Shown: in pieces, positions 51,283 through 60,906 of the stretch
Layout: the number at the start of each line of letters is the position of its first letter
Numbering within the stretch: position 1 is the first letter of the stretch
Source: Solibacillus sp040273735
GTDB lineage: Bacteria > Bacillota > Bacilli > Bacillales_A > Planococcaceae
DNA: 64,000 nt
NCBI RefSeq assembly: GCF_040273735.1
Contig: NZ_JBELZM010000017.1
Coordinates: forward strand, 24,737-88,736
Reading direction: 5' to 3'
The notes under the pieces: model-generated
What the model was told of the DNA's origin: nothing
Databases searched by the model: none
What the model saw: only the letters and a program-made list of their open reading frames with translations
Position numbers and translations under genes: made by a program

Positions 51283-51807
51283 ATGTTTTTCCTACAAATG
51301 TCCGGATTCCCGGGGTCCGGCAAGTCGACGCTTTCTCGACAAATTGCCAAGAAAACAGGGGCAGTCATAATAGATCATGACGTTGTAAAATCTTCGTTAT
51401 TAACGTCATTGGGGGAAATTTCAATAGAGAAAAAACTTGTTGGTAAAATTGCCTATCATGTTGATTGGTCTTTAGTGGAATTTCATTTATCACAAGGGCA
51501 AAATGTCGTTTTAGATAGCCCTTGCCTTTATCAGGAAATGGTGGACCAAGGCATAAACTTGTCTAAAAAATATAATGCCACTTACAAATACATTGAGTGT
51601 TATCTGAATGATTTTCAAGAGATAAATAATAGATTGAAAAGTCGAAATAGAATGGTTAGTCAAATTGAAGCGGCCAGCTCAGAAGAAACATTTAAATTCA
51701 CCATTGAAAATAGTAAGAAACCAAATGAAGGTTCATATATCGTTGTAGATACTAAAGATCCTTTAGAGAGATACATAGATCAGGTGATTGGTTTTATCAA
51801 GGAGTAA
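51283..51807 (+). CDS. P-loop ATP-binding kinase-like protein
   Basis: 174 residues from ATG 51283. Walker A GFPGSGKST at residues 8-16; the rest (VIIDHDVVKSSLLTS, QNVVLDSPCLYQEMV, KYIECYLNDFQEINNRLKSRNR) follows the AAA_33/adenylylsulfate-kinase-like pattern, with LKSRNR as the lid. Such proteins often phosphorylate small molecules, including antibiotics; the substrate is unknown. The TTG at 51274 is a worse start. Confidence 0.82.
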   Translation: MFFLQMSGFPGSGKSTLSRQIAKKTGAVIIDHDVVKSSLLTSLGEISIEKKLVGKIAYHVDWSLVEFHLSQGQNVVLDSPCLYQEMVDQGINLSKKYNATYKYIECYLNDFQEINNRLKSRNRMVSQIEAASSEETFKFTIENSKKPNEGSYIVVDTKDPLERYIDQVIGFIKE

Positions 51808-51843
51808 GCCATACTGAGATCTGCACATTTTGGAGGTGTTGAT

Positions 51844-52206
51844 TTGAAACTAGTTAGTTCGAAAATGGGAATTTTAATTTTGTTTAGTGTTACTCTTTTA
51901 TCTGGCTGCATACAAAAAGATTATGTGTTTTTTGGTGAAAGTGAAAATTGGAGAGTTCAATATACAGTGACGGATGATAGTGGCTGCAATTCTACTAAAG
52001 GCTATTTAAAATATGTGGGTAATGGCGCAATGCCAGAGCAATTGGAGTTTAGTGTTGATAATATAGAAGGGGCCTCCATTTCTTTAGATGAAAATGGCAT
52101 GTTTTTCCTGCCTTATGGCTGTTCGAATGCAACGGAGGGATCAGAACTTAAAGCGACTGTAAAATGGGATAATCATTCGGAAACAATCCAATTGCCTTTA
52201 AAATGA
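51844..52206 (+). CDS. small lipoprotein, unknown
   Basis: 120 residues. Signal peptide with lipobox LLSGC (lipidated C22); TTG start behind GGAGGTGTTGAT. The mature part is beta-rich with two more Cys (GCNSTKGYLKY, YGCSNATEG), and FSVDNIEGASISLDENGMFFLP. No family recognised. Confidence 0.75.
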   Translation: MKLVSSKMGILILFSVTLLSGCIQKDYVFFGESENWRVQYTVTDDSGCNSTKGYLKYVGNGAMPEQLEFSVDNIEGASISLDENGMFFLPYGCSNATEGSELKATVKWDNHSETIQLPLK

Positions 52207-52274
52207 AATTCTTATTAGATGCCTTTTTAAAGTAGTGAAATATTTCATATTGAATTTAAGTAGGAGGCACTGAT

Positions 52275-52634
52275 TTGAGACAATCAACATATTTAATTGG
52301 GGTAGTACTGTTGGGTTTATCCATCGTAGTGGCTGCTTTAATATTAAGTAATACAGCATCGAACACAACTAATATCAATGAAGATTCAGAAAATGTCACT
52401 AGTTCAATACCGGATCTAATGACAACAACCCAGCTTGCTGAATACCTTCAAATAAGCGAACAATCAATTGAAATTATTATATCGCATGATGATTGGCAAA
52501 GGGAGGGATTGAGCAGCTATGATACTTATCAGTTTATCCCGTACCTTTTGCTCGATAATCAGAAAAGATTCATTAAAACAGAAATAGATGCATGGTTAAA
52601 ATACAGGAATGATAACAAGTTAAATTATGATTAA
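52275..52634 (+). CDS. membrane-anchored helix-turn-helix protein
   Basis: 119 residues. One N-terminal membrane helix (residues 5-26, YLIGVVLLGLSIVVAALILS), a flexible Asn/Ser/Thr-rich linker (27-47), then a MerR/excisionase-type HTH_17 domain: MTTTQLAEYLQISEQSIEIII and a wing-like stretch ending LLLDNQKRFIKTEIDAWLKY. The HTH would face the cytoplasm if the N-terminus is outside; the charge pattern does not settle orientation. TTG start behind GTAGGAGGC. Function unknown. Confidence 0.7.
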   Translation: MRQSTYLIGVVLLGLSIVVAALILSNTASNTTNINEDSENVTSSIPDLMTTTQLAEYLQISEQSIEIIISHDDWQREGLSSYDTYQFIPYLLLDNQKRFIKTEIDAWLKYRNDNKLNYD

Positions 52635-52662
52635 AAAATGATGAGCTCCAAGAAGAGAAAAG

Positions 52663-52716
52663 AAAAAACACTCCGTAAGTTAAATGTTCGACTCTAACTT
52701 TCGGAGTGTTATCTTT
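52663..52716. terminator. bidirectional intrinsic terminator
   Basis: AACACTCCG/CGGAGTGTT outer stem with an AGTTA/TAACT inner stem; convergent with topB. Confidence 0.82.
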
Positions 52717-52729
52717 TGAAGAAAGTTGT

Positions 52730-54904
52730 TTACCTTGTATTTGTAAACTTGAAGTTTGTTTTTCGTTCCTTCTCATCCCAAATGAGTTGGGCGTTGAAGA
52801 TTTTACCGCCTTTTTTAAATCCTTTGATCAAGTCTGTTTCACCTGCAGCTAATAATTTCTTAAGATTCGTTTGCGTAATTGTTTTTCCGAGTATTTTTTT
52901 GGAAACCGAGAATTTACAGCTGGCTTTTTTGTAATTCGAACAGCCGTAAAAAGTACCGTGATCGACAATGGATCCATCACAAAGAACGCATTTCCCGACA
53001 ACTGTTTTTTCTTTCTTATACTTTTTCGTATAGGGATTGTTTTCGGTTATTTTCTCCACATCGTTTTGATTGAATGCCCATTCTTTTTCCCGCTCACCGG
53101 CATCTACTATCAATTTATCTGCCAGTTTTTTGACCTGCTCCATAAAAACTTGTGGTGAAGCGTTCCCTTCCCCAATTTCAGAAAGGCGTTGCTCCCATTT
53201 AGCTGTCATAGATGCGGACGTCAAAATGCTTTCACCTAGAGCCTCAATGATCAGCATTCCTTTCGTCGTTGCAAACACTTGGTTTTTCCTCACTTCGATA
53301 TAGTTCCGGTCTTTCAGTGTACCGATAATTCCGGCGCGCGTAGCTTCCGTACCTAAACCTTCTGTTTTCGATAAAACCTTTTCCAGTTCCGCATCTTCCA
53401 AATGTTTGCCTGCTGTTTTCATGACTGTAATTAGATTACCTTCGGAATAGCGGTTCGGTGGCTGGGTTTCCCCTTTTTTTACATTCGCTTTTACAACTGT
53501 CCCTTGCTCATTCTCCTGAAGAAGGGGGATGAGTTCATCTTTGTCAGCACTATCTTTCGAATGATGGATCACTTTGCGCCAACCTTCTTCCAGCAGCACT
53601 TTCCCTTTGGAAATGAATTCCGCTCGCTGATCGACAAGTGAGTGAACTGTTGTATAGGAGAATACGGCATTATTATAATGGGCCGCGATAACTTGCCTTG
53701 CAACTAAATCATAAATCTTTGCTTCCTCAGCACTGAGCTTTGCCATATTCGGGACTTGCTCAGTAATGATTATGGCATGGTGATCGGTTACCTTTTTTTC
53801 GTTTACAAACCTTCTGTTGTTCATAAGTGAAGTTGTCGGCGGCGGTAACAGATTTTTATATTGCTCCAACTTGCTTAACTGTCCTAGAATCGCCGGTAAT
53901 GTTTTCGCTTCCTCATTCGTCAAAAATTGTGAATCCGACCTTGGATAGGAAACGACACCTTTCAAATAAAGCTTCTGTAAAATATCGAGCGTCATTTGCG
54001 GTGAAAATTTAAAAGCCTTGTTTGCTGTTGCCTGTAGTGCAGACAGATTGAACAAAAGGGGTGGTGCATAATCCTTCTTTTCTTTTTTTATATTTGTAAT
54101 TTCCACGTTTTTATTGATGCAGAAGTTGGCTGCAGCAATTGCCTGGCGTTCCTCAAGGAGCCTTGTCACATTGTTTTTATGCCATTTCGCTTTTAGTATT
54201 TTGCCGTTAAAATTAAATTCTGCTTCCACTTCCCAAAATGGTTCAGATTTAAAGTTCGCAATTTCATGCTCACGTTTTACGATGAGCGCCAATGTAGGTG
54301 TTTGTACTCTACCAATGGAGAAAACGTCTTTTACTCCATTACGTTTAAGGAGTACCGTGTACAATCTGGATGTATTAATACCGATCAGCCAATCCGCACA
54401 TGAGCGGCTTAATGCTTCAAAATAAATATTCCTCGTTTTTTCTTCCGGCAATAAGTTCGCAAATCCGTTTTTCACCGCATTTTCCGTTAAAGAGGATATC
54501 CATAATCGTTTCATCGGTTTATTCACACCGCAAACTTTCAAAATGGTACGTATAATAAGTTCGCCTTCTCGCCCCGCATCCCCGCCAATAATAACTTCCC
54601 GAATATCCGGTCTTTTCACAAGTGTTCTTATTATGTTGAACTGTTTATATTTTGTTTTTGTTACTTTATATTCGAAACGGTCCGGAATAATCGGCAATGT
54701 TTCCAAAGTCCATTTCTTCCAGGAAGCGTTATATTCTTCCGGAGCCTTCAATTCACAAAGGTGACCGATTGCCCATGTAATGAGAGCACCTTCCGGAAAG
54801 TATGTGTTTGGCTTAACCTCAAAATATCCAGGCTTTTTAGTAAATGAAAATGGGGCAGCCAATTTTGCTGCCTGATCTGGTTTTTCTGCAATTACTATTT
54901 TCAT
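52730..54904 (-). CDS. topB: DNA topoisomerase III
   Basis: 724 residues, type IA. TOPRIM domain with VIAEKPDQAAKLA (residues 3-15) and GGDAGREGELI near 108; RSCADWLIGINTSRLYT; active-site Tyr in VVSYPRSDSQF near 316; a C-terminal zinc-like C-x-x-C (CVLCDGS ... CSNYKKASC) near 650-680. Decatenates and relaxes DNA, and is not essential. Same strand family member is often mobile; here it is alone and ends at a shared terminator. Confidence 0.95.
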   Translation of the reverse strand: MKIVIAEKPDQAAKLAAPFSFTKKPGYFEVKPNTYFPEGALITWAIGHLCELKAPEEYNASWKKWTLETLPIIPDRFEYKVTKTKYKQFNIIRTLVKRPDIREVIIGGDAGREGELIIRTILKVCGVNKPMKRLWISSLTENAVKNGFANLLPEEKTRNIYFEALSRSCADWLIGINTSRLYTVLLKRNGVKDVFSIGRVQTPTLALIVKREHEIANFKSEPFWEVEAEFNFNGKILKAKWHKNNVTRLLEERQAIAAANFCINKNVEITNIKKEKKDYAPPLLFNLSALQATANKAFKFSPQMTLDILQKLYLKGVVSYPRSDSQFLTNEEAKTLPAILGQLSKLEQYKNLLPPPTTSLMNNRRFVNEKKVTDHHAIIITEQVPNMAKLSAEEAKIYDLVARQVIAAHYNNAVFSYTTVHSLVDQRAEFISKGKVLLEEGWRKVIHHSKDSADKDELIPLLQENEQGTVVKANVKKGETQPPNRYSEGNLITVMKTAGKHLEDAELEKVLSKTEGLGTEATRAGIIGTLKDRNYIEVRKNQVFATTKGMLIIEALGESILTSASMTAKWEQRLSEIGEGNASPQVFMEQVKKLADKLIVDAGEREKEWAFNQNDVEKITENNPYTKKYKKEKTVVGKCVLCDGSIVDHGTFYGCSNYKKASCKFSVSKKILGKTITQTNLKKLLAAGETDLIKGFKKGGKIFNAQLIWDEKERKTNFKFTNTR

Positions 54905-55288
54905 ATATCCTTCTCCTACTAATAATAATTACAACTCCTATTGTAATAATTATAGATTAATTTACTGTCGAATGGGGGAACAAACATTTATTCATTACTA
55001 TGGTTTATGGGGAAGGTTGTTTAACTATTTTGTCACTTCGTTTGCCTAGCACGATAAAATTTTTTTTTATTGTAAAAAAGCTATAAAATTAAACAAATAA
55101 ATATCATTTTTTATAAAAATCTCATATAATATATTGACAAAATGACGAATTATTCGTATTTTGACTAAATAGATTAATGAATTTACTGAATAGTCTTGAC
55201 TGAAATAGGATAAATTTGTACACTGTGTAAAGTCAAATGTTTTTTCGGTGAGTACAAATATCAATTTTGAGAGTAAGGATATGATGAG
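54905..55288. other. 384-bp intergenic region between topB and aspartokinase
   Basis: Very AT-rich; it holds promoters for topB (minus) and the aspartokinase (plus). No lysine riboswitch, T-box or ORF with a ribosome site was recognised. Confidence 0.45.
55196..55224 (+). promoter_or_regulatory. sigma-A promoter of aspartokinase
   Basis: TTGACT (55196-55201), 17-bp spacer, TACACT (55219-55224). A further TTGACA at 55134-55139 with TATTTT downstream may be a second promoter. Confidence 0.55.
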
Positions 55289-56650
55289 ATGATAGTATGT
55301 AAATTTGGCGGCACATCTGTCGCGAGTGCAGAACAAATCAAAAAAGTAGCAAGCATTGTGAAGTCTAATCCTGAAAGAAAGATTGTCGCTGTTTCTGCGC
55401 CTGGTAAGCGTTCAAGTGATGATATTAAAGTGACGGATTTATTAATAGATTTAGCAAACACCGTGATTAATAAAGGCGATGTTGAAGCGAAAATTAAGGC
55501 AGTAGTAAATCGTTACCGTAATATCGCTGAAGATCTTGGTTTAGACAATACAATTTCAGATATTATTGAACAGGATATACGCGGGCGTGTGTCAGAAAAT
55601 TGGTCAGACAAAGACTTATTCTTAGATAATATAAAAGCAAGCGGTGAAGATAACAACGCAAAACTGATTGCGTGTTATTTTAATGCAATTGGCATGTCCG
55701 CAAAATATGTAAGTCCAAAAGATAAATTGATTTTAAATGACTTCCCGGAACGTACGTATGCACTTCCAGAAGCATACGAAAACTTAAGTGTATTGAAAAA
55801 TACAGAGGAGATTATTATTTTCCCTGGATTCTTCGGTTATACTAAAGCAGGCGTATTACGTACATTTGACCGTGGTGGATCGGATATTACAGGTTCAATT
55901 TTAGCATCTGCCGTTGGGGCGAAGCTTTATGAAAACTTTACGGATGTGGACTGTGTGTTCGCTGCAAATCCTAAAGTCGTAAATGATCCAGTTGATATTA
56001 AAGAAATTACGTATCGCGAAATGCGTGAATTATCGTATGCAGGTTTTTCCGTATTCCATGATGAAGCACTAATGCCGGTCTATAAACAAGGAATTCCGGT
56101 CAATATTAAAAACACTAATAACCCGTCTGCATCCGGAACGTTAATTTTACCAACTCGTCCGGCAACAAATCGCCCTGTTACAGGGATTTCCGCGGATAGT
56201 GGTTTTTCAATTCTTTATGTATCAAAATATTTAATGAATCGAGAAGTTGGCTTTGGCCGCAAGCTTCTTCAAATTATTGAAGAAGAAAACATTTCCTATG
56301 AGCATACACCATCTGGTTTAGACGATATATCAGTTATTATGCGTTCAAGCCAGCTGACAACTGAAATTGAAGAGCGTATTGTAAAACGCGTTAAGATAGA
56401 ACTCTGTGCTGATGATGTTCAATTCAGCCATAACTTTTCGATGATTGTCATTGTCGGGGAAGGCATGCGCCATAATACAGGCTTAGCAGCACGTGCAGCC
56501 TCTGCGATTTCTGCAACAGGTGCGAATATTGAAATGATTAATCAAGGTTCTTCGGAAGTTAGTCTTGTGTTTGGCGTTCGTTCGGAATTTGAAGATCAAA
56601 TTTTAAAGGGACTTTATGAAGAGTTTTTTGCAACAATTACTTCATTTTAG
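55289..56650 (+). CDS. aspartate kinase, YclM/ThrD type
   Basis: 453 residues; phosphorylates aspartate, first step to lysine, threonine and methionine. KFGGTSVASAEQIKK at 5-19, VAVSAPGKRSSDDIKVTDLL near 34, FPGFFGYTKAG near 176, RGGSDITGSILASA near 197, two C-terminal ACT domains from about 300 (including SVIMRSSQL and MIVIVGEGMRHNTGLAARAASAISATGANIEMINQGSS). Like B. subtilis YclM it lacks a beta-subunit start site. GTAAGGA site before ATG. Confidence 0.93.
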   Translation: MIVCKFGGTSVASAEQIKKVASIVKSNPERKIVAVSAPGKRSSDDIKVTDLLIDLANTVINKGDVEAKIKAVVNRYRNIAEDLGLDNTISDIIEQDIRGRVSENWSDKDLFLDNIKASGEDNNAKLIACYFNAIGMSAKYVSPKDKLILNDFPERTYALPEAYENLSVLKNTEEIIIFPGFFGYTKAGVLRTFDRGGSDITGSILASAVGAKLYENFTDVDCVFAANPKVVNDPVDIKEITYREMRELSYAGFSVFHDEALMPVYKQGIPVNIKNTNNPSASGTLILPTRPATNRPVTGISADSGFSILYVSKYLMNREVGFGRKLLQIIEEENISYEHTPSGLDDISVIMRSSQLTTEIEERIVKRVKIELCADDVQFSHNFSMIVIVGEGMRHNTGLAARAASAISATGANIEMINQGSSEVSLVFGVRSEFEDQILKGLYEEFFATITSF

Positions 56651-56660
56651 ATAATATTTA

Positions 56661-56690
56661 GTCGAATCCACGTTGGGTTCGGCTTTTTTC
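56661..56690 (+). terminator. intrinsic terminator
   Basis: GTCGAATCC/GGGTTCGGC stem (G-T pairs), 5-nt loop, T6. Confidence 0.82.
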
Positions 56691-56765
56691 TTTGAAATTT
56701 TGGGTATTGTAATAAAAAACCCATAGAATAGAGGGATAAATACATAAATATTAGGGGGAGACAAC

Positions 56766-57416
56766 ATGAAAATAGAAATTTTCTCTGATTTTGCTTGTCC
56801 GTTTTGTTATATCGCGAAAACGAAATTATTCCAAGCAATTAAGCAGTTAAATTTAGATGAAGAAACGGAAGTCGTTTACAGGGCGTTCGAACTAAATCCT
56901 GCAGCTTCAAAGTCGGAAACAATCTCTTATGTCGACAAAATCTTTAAAAAGAAAAACAATGATCTCCGTAAAACGGAAGAATTTATGGAAGCGTTGGAGA
57001 TGCATGCAAAGGATGCAGGGGTCATATTCAATATTGATAAGGTAGTGCTCGCCAATACAAAAAATGCCCATCGTTTAACTAAGCTTGCAAAACTATATGA
57101 AAAAGATTTGGAGTTTGTAGATATTGTGATGGAACATTTTTTTTCAGAAGGTCTTAATTTAAATGACACGAAGGCACTGTTGGCCATTTGTGAACAGATT
57201 GGCATCGACCGGAGCATGGCACAAAAAATCATAAAGGAAGAACAATTCACCGAAGAGTTAGTGCTGGATCGATATGAGGCACAGCAGCTGCAAATATCAA
57301 GTGTCCCTTTTTTCGTCTTTGAAGACCATTACGGAATCAGAGGGGTGGAGCCGATAGAAGTATTTACAAATACATTGCTTCAAACGAAGGAATATATAAA
57401 GAAAAACCAAAAATAG
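56766..57416 (+). CDS. DsbA/FrnE family oxidoreductase
   Basis: 216 residues; thioredoxin fold with helical insert. Active site CPFC at C11-C14 (FSDFACPFCYIAK), cis-Pro region SSVPFFVFED near 178, LDRYEAQQLQIS and GIRGVEPIEVF. No signal peptide, so it is a cytoplasmic FrnE-type member rather than a secreted DsbA. GGGGGAG before ATG. Followed 30 bp later by the GDPD gene. Confidence 0.9.
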   Translation: MKIEIFSDFACPFCYIAKTKLFQAIKQLNLDEETEVVYRAFELNPAASKSETISYVDKIFKKKNNDLRKTEEFMEALEMHAKDAGVIFNIDKVVLANTKNAHRLTKLAKLYEKDLEFVDIVMEHFFSEGLNLNDTKALLAICEQIGIDRSMAQKIIKEEQFTEELVLDRYEAQQLQISSVPFFVFEDHYGIRGVEPIEVFTNTLLQTKEYIKKNQK

Positions 57417-57446
57417 AGATAGAATTTACTAGTCGGAGGAAGTCTT

Positions 57447-59225
57447 GTGGACAGAATTAAACGAGTTATTAAACTGATTTTCAGAAATCTATATTATTAT
57501 CGAGTCGATTATATACGGACGTTTGCGATATTACGGATTGTGCAGGCATTTATTCTACTGCCGCTCATCTGGCTGATAACTGCGATTGTTATGGATATAA
57601 CAGGGGTGCAGGTAATTACGCAAGACAGTATTCTTTATTTACTGACACATCCGTTTGCGTTATTTGGAATAGGAATCATTCTTTTTATCGGAATTGTATT
57701 CATCTATTATGAATTAGGATTTTTAATACTACTCGCCTACTATCAGCAGCGTGCCATTCCATATACATGGAAAGAGCTCTTAAAACGATTGAATCAGAAG
57801 GTTGTCTATTTTATCAGTTTGCAGACCTTACTGATTGTCGTTTACCTACTATTATTAATTCCGCTCATTTCATCATTATTACCAGTGTCATTGATTCAAA
57901 ATATAAATGTACCGAGCTTTATTATAGACGAACTTTTGAACTCTCGTAATGGCACGATTTTATATGTTGTGGTATTAATTATATTGAGTTTTATAAGCTT
58001 ACGCTTTATTTTTACTTGGCCATTTTTTACGGTTTACCAAGAGGTTACAATATTTAAAGCATTAAAAATGAGCTGGAAGTTTTCAAAAAGAAAACTACTT
58101 GAAACGGTCGGAATGATCGGGCTTATTGTTATCGTTAATTTAACGCTTTTATTGTTTGCGTTATCCATAATATTGACACCGCTATTTATCATTGAAAGTT
58201 TTAAACCGAGCTGGGGACTTGTAACCGCAAGCTTTACGTTAACACTTGCACAGGGTGTCATCATCCTGTTTTCTACAATATTGCAAGTTTTGTTTACTCA
58301 GTTAATTGTTATGGTAGCATTTCAGTTAACACGCCATAAACCGTTAATTGTTCAAGAAGAACCATTTAGACAAACGATTCGTCAATGGACTTTTATTATT
58401 GTCGTATTTGCATTTTTCCTTGTGAGCGGTTTTAATTTGATCAATTTGGAAAAGACAATTTACGAGCCAGATACAAACATCGTATCCCATCGCGGATTTA
58501 TGGATGGTGGTGTAGAAAACACATTGAATGCGATTGAGGCGGCTAAGGAAGCAGAAGCGGATTTAGTGGAAATCGATATCCAGCAAACGAAGGATGGGGA
58601 GTTTGTTGTCTATCATGATAAAACTTTATCACGTTTGGCAGGTGAAGATGATATTGTCTATGATTTAACGCTGAATGAATTAGTCACAACGACTGTTTTG
58701 GCGGATGGGTTCAGCGACACGATCGCTTCATTTGATGAAGTGCTTGAAATGAGTCGTAATTTAAATATAAAATTGCTTATTGAGCTGAAAACACATGGTT
58801 TTGAAACAGAAGATTTTCTACAGCGCTTTGTTGATCAGCTTGATGAATATGATGCCTTGGATTATCATTATGTTCAATCACCTGATTTACCGACAATGGA
58901 AATGCTGGAAGAACTGGAACCACGGATTCATACTGGTCATGTGTACTCTATCGCATACGGTAAGTTACCGGAATCAAATGCCGACTTTATTTCGGTAGAG
59001 CAGTCTTTTGCGACAAAAAATATTCAGAAACAGGTTGAAGAGCGTGGTATGGAGTTGTTCGTCTGGACGATCAATGATGAGTCGGATATGCAGAAATTTT
59101 ATGAGAAAAATGTAAATGGCGTCATTACCGACCATCCGGATGAGGCATTATCGATACGGGAAAAATTTGATGAAAAACAAAATCTTATACAACGGGTACT
59201 CAATAAAATCAACATTATCTATTAA
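57447..59225 (+). CDS. glycerophosphodiester phosphodiesterase with membrane domain
   Basis: 592 residues. The first 345 residues carry several membrane helices of the GPDPase membrane family (ILYLLTHPFALFGIGIILFIGIVFIYYELG, FISLRFIFTWPFFTVYQEVTIFKALKMSWKFSKRK). The last 245 hold the TIM-barrel catalytic domain: VSHRGFMDGGVENT, AEADLVEIDIQQTKDGEFVVYHDKTLSR, LLIELKTHG, FVWTINDESD and ITDHPD. Splits glycerophosphodiesters to glycerol-3-phosphate and alcohol, and may act on lipoteichoic acid precursors. GTG start behind CGGAGGAAG. Tubby-like gene follows 10 bp later. Confidence 0.93.
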   Translation: MDRIKRVIKLIFRNLYYYRVDYIRTFAILRIVQAFILLPLIWLITAIVMDITGVQVITQDSILYLLTHPFALFGIGIILFIGIVFIYYELGFLILLAYYQQRAIPYTWKELLKRLNQKVVYFISLQTLLIVVYLLLLIPLISSLLPVSLIQNINVPSFIIDELLNSRNGTILYVVVLIILSFISLRFIFTWPFFTVYQEVTIFKALKMSWKFSKRKLLETVGMIGLIVIVNLTLLLFALSIILTPLFIIESFKPSWGLVTASFTLTLAQGVIILFSTILQVLFTQLIVMVAFQLTRHKPLIVQEEPFRQTIRQWTFIIVVFAFFLVSGFNLINLEKTIYEPDTNIVSHRGFMDGGVENTLNAIEAAKEAEADLVEIDIQQTKDGEFVVYHDKTLSRLAGEDDIVYDLTLNELVTTTVLADGFSDTIASFDEVLEMSRNLNIKLLIELKTHGFETEDFLQRFVDQLDEYDALDYHYVQSPDLPTMEMLEELEPRIHTGHVYSIAYGKLPESNADFISVEQSFATKNIQKQVEERGMELFVWTINDESDMQKFYEKNVNGVITDHPDEALSIREKFDEKQNLIQRVLNKINIIY

Positions 59226-59235
59226 GGGGAAATCA

Positions 59236-59766
59236 ATGCAGACTTATACGTACGAAGTATTAGGGGATATAAAAGCCACGGAACAGCAGCCAGTATACAA
59301 TGAAGCGGGGGAGCAAATCCTTAAAGTTCAGCGTATTTATGATAACGGTTTGAAAAAAATGCTGGACGGCTATTTCGATCACCGCTATTTTTTGAAATAT
59401 GCGGTGCTTCGTAATAATGGACAATCATTGTTCGAAGTGAAAAAGATTTTCAGACGAGGGAAAGTGTGGTTTGAAGGGAAAGATCTTGTTCTAAACGAAA
59501 AATATATCATTAATTATGAAAACTGGCGTATAGGCGTTCCCGAACTTTTTATTTCAAGCAACAAATTTAAAATGAAAATTGATAAAGAAATGGAAGACTG
59601 GTCCAACTTTATTATAAATGACGAGGTTATCGCAAGGTGGCTTGCTGTTTATAATGAACAGTCGGATATGTTTTCGGTTAAGCTGGTTGTTTCGGAAGAA
59701 GCACCGGTACAGGACCCGGCGTTTTACATTGCGATTGCGCAGGCTGCACTATTTATAGGGGTATAG
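59236..59766 (+). CDS. tubby C-terminal-like domain protein
   Basis: 176 residues from ATG 59236 behind AAGGGGAA. Repeated beta strands (YTYEVLGDIKATEQQPVYNEAGEQILKVQRIY, VLRNNGQSLFEVKKIFRRGKVWFEG) fit the small tubby/LURP-like family of Firmicutes, whose molecular role is unknown. Ends with a short hydrophobic tail (FYIAIAQAALFIGV). Follows the GDPD gene closely and probably shares its transcript. Confidence 0.7.
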   Translation: MQTYTYEVLGDIKATEQQPVYNEAGEQILKVQRIYDNGLKKMLDGYFDHRYFLKYAVLRNNGQSLFEVKKIFRRGKVWFEGKDLVLNEKYIINYENWRIGVPELFISSNKFKMKIDKEMEDWSNFIINDEVIARWLAVYNEQSDMFSVKLVVSEEAPVQDPAFYIAIAQAALFIGV

Positions 59767-59778
59767 GAGAGTAAAAAG

Positions 59779-60033
59779 ATGAATGTTGTATTTGTATTAA
59801 CAGAAACGGCTGAAGAAGTATTGCAAATGGTCAGTAACGATGTTGCGGGACTGCTCGCTGCTGTAAAAGGTGAAAGTGTTTCGTTCCCGTTTGGCAGCTA
59901 TCAATATGACAGCCACACATTGGATCATTATTTACTGGAAAATGGTACATATCAGCAAGAGCTTGTCATTTTTTTAAAGCCAGAGCAGAAAAATAATGAA
60001 ACGATTTTGCCATTACCAAAAATGCAGGATTAA
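59779..60033 (+). CDS. 84-residue hypothetical protein
   Basis: ATG at 59779 after TAGGAGAGTAAAAAG, 13 bp after the tubby-like gene. Composition is soluble (VVFVLTETAEEVLQMVSNDV, then SYQYDSHTLDHYLLENG). No family recognised. Probably in the same operon as GDPD. Confidence 0.65.
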   Translation: MNVVFVLTETAEEVLQMVSNDVAGLLAAVKGESVSFPFGSYQYDSHTLDHYLLENGTYQQELVIFLKPEQKNNETILPLPKMQD

Positions 60034-60137
60034 CGTAGCTGATTGGCAGCAATTATGTATACGTTTCATCTAAATAAAGGAAATTAAATTCACTTGTCGA
60101 ATGTTATTGTTGAATACATGTTGGCAGGTGAATTTTT

Positions 60138-60395
60138 TTGCGGCAGCTAAATTTATTTGATCTGGAATTTGAACAGTATCAGCCGAAGTTTCAATTGATG
60201 GATACTGTAAAGGTGATTTTAATCGATGAACAATTGGATAGTGAAACCTATCATTTTCGCAAATTTTATGAAGCTCATATTATCAATAAAGTAGGGGAAA
60301 TAACAAACATTCATATAAGTACAGCTGGAATCATTACCTATGAAGTGGATATATACGGAGCAAAATATTATTTGCTTGAAGAGGAACTTATTTAA
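60138..60395 (+). CDS. 85-residue hypothetical protein
   Basis: TTG at 60138 is about 7 nt after an AGGTGA. The protein has a mainly beta pattern (VKVILIDEQLDSETYHF, HIINKVGEITNIHISTAGIITYEVDIYGAKYYLLEEEL) that would suit a small SH3-like barrel. Unassigned. Upstream region 60034-60137 shows no other gene. Confidence 0.6.
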   Translation: MRQLNLFDLEFEQYQPKFQLMDTVKVILIDEQLDSETYHFRKFYEAHIINKVGEITNIHISTAGIITYEVDIYGAKYYLLEEELI

Positions 60396-60495
60396 GACTG
60401 AATATGTAAACGGAAAAGAGGTTGGGAAGAAATAGAAGTACCTTTAGAGAAGTTAAAAACCTTATTAAGAAACGGAGATTTTTAACGCTCAGTAA

Positions 60496-60536
60496 AAAAA
60501 TGCTATTTTTCTCTTAGAGAAAAATAGCATTTTTGG
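60496..60536. terminator. bidirectional intrinsic terminator
   Basis: AAAATGCTATTTTTCTCT/AGAGAAAAATAGCATTTT stem with TAG loop; very strong. Confidence 0.9.
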
Positions 60537-60555
60537 GTTATGTCCCACCATCTTG

Positions 60556-60756
60556 CTATTTATTTTTCCGTTCAAGTTTCATACCGATAATGCGGATGAC
60601 GATGCCGATTAGGATAAACACCCATCCGATGCCGATAAATACATAATTCAATGTTTGGTTAGTGTTAGGTAGTATGCCAAACAAACCTAAACAAACGACT
60701 ATAATGCCGGAAAATGATACAAGCATTCCTGCTGTTACAATATTCACGAACTTCAC
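60556..60756 (-). CDS. 66-residue two-helix membrane protein
   Basis: Two hydrophobic segments (IVTAGMLVSFSGIIVVCLGLFG and YVFIGIGWVFILIGIVIRIIG) and a basic tail MKLERKNK. The upstream sequence on the minus strand reads TTCAGAGGTGAAGTTCGTG; ribosome site AGAGGTGA. Unknown function. Convergent with nothing coding; stop lies 20 bp from the terminator. Confidence 0.7.
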   Translation of the reverse strand: MKFVNIVTAGMLVSFSGIIVVCLGLFGILPNTNQTLNYVFIGIGWVFILIGIVIRIIGMKLERKNK

Positions 60757-60906
60757 CTCTGAAAGATTCTAACATGACTTACTATTGAACACAATGTATA
60801 GTATTTTCCTGAAAAAAAGTAATAATTTTTTAAAATGTACAATATATTGAAACTATTGCCAATAATTAGGCGTATAATAAGGAGAACATTAAAGGAGGAA
60901 TTGAAA

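Noticed and set aside
54905..55288. Lysine riboswitch before the aspartokinase
   Set aside because: I saw no L-box core or terminator/antiterminator pair; the region is low-complexity AT.
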